Below, one piece after another: positions 6,401 through 7,309 of a stretch of 7,309 bases of DNA (positions within the stretch are counted from its first letter, which is position 1; every line of letters begins with the position of its first letter). A model generated the notes under the pieces. It made no database searches. It was not told where the DNA came from and worked only from the letters and a program-made list of their open reading frames with translations. The DNA comes from Bacillota bacterium (GTDB lineage Bacteria; Bacillota; Bacilli; Alicyclobacillales; SLC66). The stretch lies in contig JAJZZT010000398.1 in the NCBI GenBank assembly GCA_021797415.1, forward strand, positions 1-7,309, read 5' to 3'. The translations under genes were made by a program, and so were the position numbers.

Positions 6401-6448
6401 ATGCGGCGTCAAGTCGTGGGGTGGCGCCGGAAACGCGCACGCGATTAG
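6401..6448 (+). pseudogene. Possible displaced 5' end of the PepSY gene
   Basis: An ATG at 6401 opens a 15-codon frame rich in Arg/Lys (MRRQVVGWRRKRARD) that stops at TAG 6446-6448. A moderate purine-rich GGGAGAAG lies about 11 bases before it. It is in the same frame as the PepSY remnant that resumes at 6509, and a basic N-terminus would fit the start of an exported protein. It could equally be chance; no hydrophobic signal core follows. Confidence 0.2.
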
Positions 6449-6484
6449 AGACTTCTAATGGCACATGAGTGATAGCTCATGTGC
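6444..6484. repeat. Pair of adjacent perfect inverted repeats
   Basis: ATTAGA (6444-6449) and TCTAAT (6454-6459) flank GACT. One base later GCACATGAG (6461-6469) and CTCATGTGC (6476-6484) flank TGATAG, a perfect 9-bp stem. Both lie directly before the truncated PepSY coding remnant. There is no T-run, so they are not ordinary terminators. They may be the remains of a small inserted element, a former operator, or RNA hairpins. Confidence 0.6.
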
Positions 6485-6508
6485 GCCTAAAGTGCCTGTC
6501 AGATTTGA

Positions 6509-6816
6509 TTGGTACGCTTGGCTTATCAAAGTGTGCAGGCGCGCACCATCGCACTCACCGCCGTGCCGGGCGCTGTCGTAACGAAGGTGCACCTGGATCA
6601 AAAAAATGGAGCACCTGTGTACAGCATTCGCACGAGTTTGGCCGGAAGCGCGAAGATCGTCAAGATCAACGGGTTGCCGGCGTTGTCGAGAAGATCGGGA
6701 CTCGCGCACTCGGTACAGAGCCACATCAGGCTTGGGCATCGGAAGAACACAGCAAGAAGGGAAAAACTCCCGAAGGCAAGAGCAGCGAGAAAGTGGATGC
6801 CGCTGGCGGCTCTTGA
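6509..6816 (+). pseudogene. PepSY-domain protein, 5'-truncated and frameshifted
   Basis: From 6509 the frame reads a typical PepSY segment: YQSVQARTIALTAVPGAVV, then TKVHLDQKNGAPVYSIRTS, then AKIVKIN. At the G-run 6671-6673 the similarity moves to the next frame (GVAGVVEKIGTRALGTEP) and continues through a Lys/Glu/Ser-rich tail to a TGA at 6814-6816. Adding one G to that run restores KINGVAGVVEKI, so a single-base deletion explains the break. The 5' end is also lost: a stop (6506-6508) sits immediately upstream, and neither signal peptide nor membrane helix is present. PepSY proteins are typically exported or membrane-bound and often sit beside two-component genes in Gram-positives, which fits the kinase remnant that follows. 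Confidence 0.75.
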
Positions 6817-7195
6817 TATCCGCAGGGCAGCGCAAGAGGCGGTTGAGCACATGGCTGAGGCTATGATCGGGACATCAAGGTCACGGTTCCGCCCGAGTCT
6901 GTTCTGGCTGCGATCTATTCGCAACACCTGCAACAGATCCTGTATATTCTTCTGCACAATACGACGACTCACACGGCACAGAATGTGTCCATACGCGTGA
7001 AGGTATGGGCGCAGAATCGATCCGCATATGTCAGTGTGCAAGATGCGAGAGAGGGGATAGCGCCCGAGCACCTGGAGCACATTTTCGAGCGTTTCTATCG
7101 GGTGGATAAGGCACGAACGCGTGGCGCAGGAGCGGTGGGGGACAGGCTTGGGACTGGCGATTGCCAAGGAATTTATGGGGGCTTACGGCGGTTGA
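6817..7195 (+). pseudogene. Histidine kinase remnant (ATP-binding half only)
   Basis: Directly after the PepSY stop comes sequence from the linker and HATPase_c domain of a sensor kinase; the sensor, membrane and HisKA parts are missing. One frame gives DIRRAAQEAVEHMAEA. Near 6858 it shifts to YDRDIKVTVPPESVLAA, QQILYILLHNTTTHT (a damaged N-box), VSVQDAREGI (G1 box with its first Gly replaced) and HIFERFYRVDKARTRG. Near the five-G run 7137-7141 it shifts again to TGLGLAIAKEFMGAYGG, ending at TGA 7193-7195, where the insertion sequence begins. Removing one G restores the G2 box, and a one-base deletion explains the first shift. F-box and G2 similarity to the intact kinase at 149-1447 shows it was a relative, not a copy. 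With three kinds of damage it cannot make an active kinase. Confidence 0.85.
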
Positions 7196-7216
7196 GGGTG
7201 TAAAATAGTTTGTGTA

Positions 7217-7242
7217 AACTCCCGATACCCCGAAAGGGAGTT
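7217..7242. repeat. Hairpin in the insertion-sequence leader
   Basis: AACTCCC (7217-7223) and GGGAGTT (7236-7242) form a perfect 7-bp stem around a 12-base loop, just inside the left end and upstream of the transposase ribosome binding site. It may limit transposase translation from outside transcripts, a control known for several insertion-sequence families. That role is inferred here. Confidence 0.5.
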
Positions 7243-7263
7243 CACGTTGGGAGGACAACACGG

Positions 7264-7309
7264 ATGGAACTTGTATCCAAGGAGCAGATTCGCAAGTATA
7301 TCAAAGAAG
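7264..7309 (+). CDS. Transposase N-terminus, probably IS256 family (partial)
   Basis: An ATG at 7264 follows GGGAGG (7249-7254) by 9 bases and reads MELVSKEQIRKYIKE before running off the window. The form (S-K-E-x-I-R-x-Y-I-K-E) matches the opening of many Bacillota IS256-type (mutator-like, DDE) transposases as I remember them. Only 15 residues are visible and no catalytic residue is reached, so the family call rests on this and the adjoining terminal sequence. Confidence 0.6.
   Translation, partial: MELVSKEQIRKYIKE

Larger units (their letters stand above)
7194..7309 (+). mobile_element. Left end of an insertion sequence, probably IS256 family (partial)
   Basis: Kinase similarity stops abruptly and is followed by GAGGGTGTAAAATAG and then TTTGTGTAAAC (7209-7219). 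The TTGTGTAAA core is typical of IS256-family terminal repeats (from memory). A short leader and a transposase start follow. The outer boundary is approximate (about 7193-7197). The right end, the second inverted repeat and the target duplication lie outside the window. The element sits inside the remnant kinase gene. Confidence 0.65.

Noticed and set aside
6598..7167. Minus-strand frame of 189 codons opposite the PepSY/kinase remnant
   Set aside because: It has no recognisable family, and the opposite strand carries clear PepSY and kinase motifs.
1..7309. CRISPR arrays, tRNA or rRNA genes
   Set aside because: No regularly spaced repeats, cloverleaf-like sequence or rRNA signature was seen on reading either strand.

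Overview
The window looks like chromosomal DNA of a Gram-positive (Bacillota-type) bacterium. Purine-rich Shine-Dalgarno sequences sit 5-9 bases before the starts, one promoter matches the sigma-A consensus perfectly, and the gene content (DabAB, two-component kinases, a PepSY protein, an apparent IS256-type element) would suit an Alicyclobacillus/Kyrpidia/Sulfobacillus-like organism. That placement is inference. No rRNA, tRNA or CRISPR was seen.

Layout. (1) 1-1447: a possible last few codons of a response regulator, then an intact membrane sensor histidine kinase (149-1447). (2) 1448-1702: an intergenic stretch with a long hairpin after the kinase, a perfect TTGACA/TATAAT promoter, and a leader of about 100 nt with small dyads. 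(3) 1703-5871: a two-gene operon, dabB then dabA, joined by an ATGA overlap and closed by a clear intrinsic terminator at 5880-5903. This is the DAB inorganic-carbon accumulation system: DabB is a NuoL-like cation-translocating membrane subunit, and DabA (DUF2309/PF10070) is a beta-carbonic-anhydrase-like zinc protein. Together they are thought to drive one-way CO2 hydration to bicarbonate using the ion gradient. The key residues I could check are present in both. (4) 6017-6298: a 93-residue winged-helix regulator, a candidate regulator of the dab operon. (5) 6299-7195: a decayed locus, with a PepSY-domain gene that has lost its 5' end and carries a -1 frameshift, fused to the C-terminal half of a second histidine kinase with two more frameshifts and damaged ATP-binding motifs. 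(6) From about 7194 to the end: the left end of an insertion sequence, apparently IS256 family, with the first 15 codons of its transposase. It interrupts the dead kinase gene.

In sampled lines the dab operon is clearly more GC-rich (about 65-75%) than the two kinase-type flanks (about 45-60%). The less obvious signals are a 7-9 base motif (core TAGCGAC) recurring in the upstream regions of the kinase, dabB and the winged-helix gene, and a dab leader able to form alternative hairpins next to the ribosome binding site. DAB itself is an already described system; I do not see a wholly new system here.
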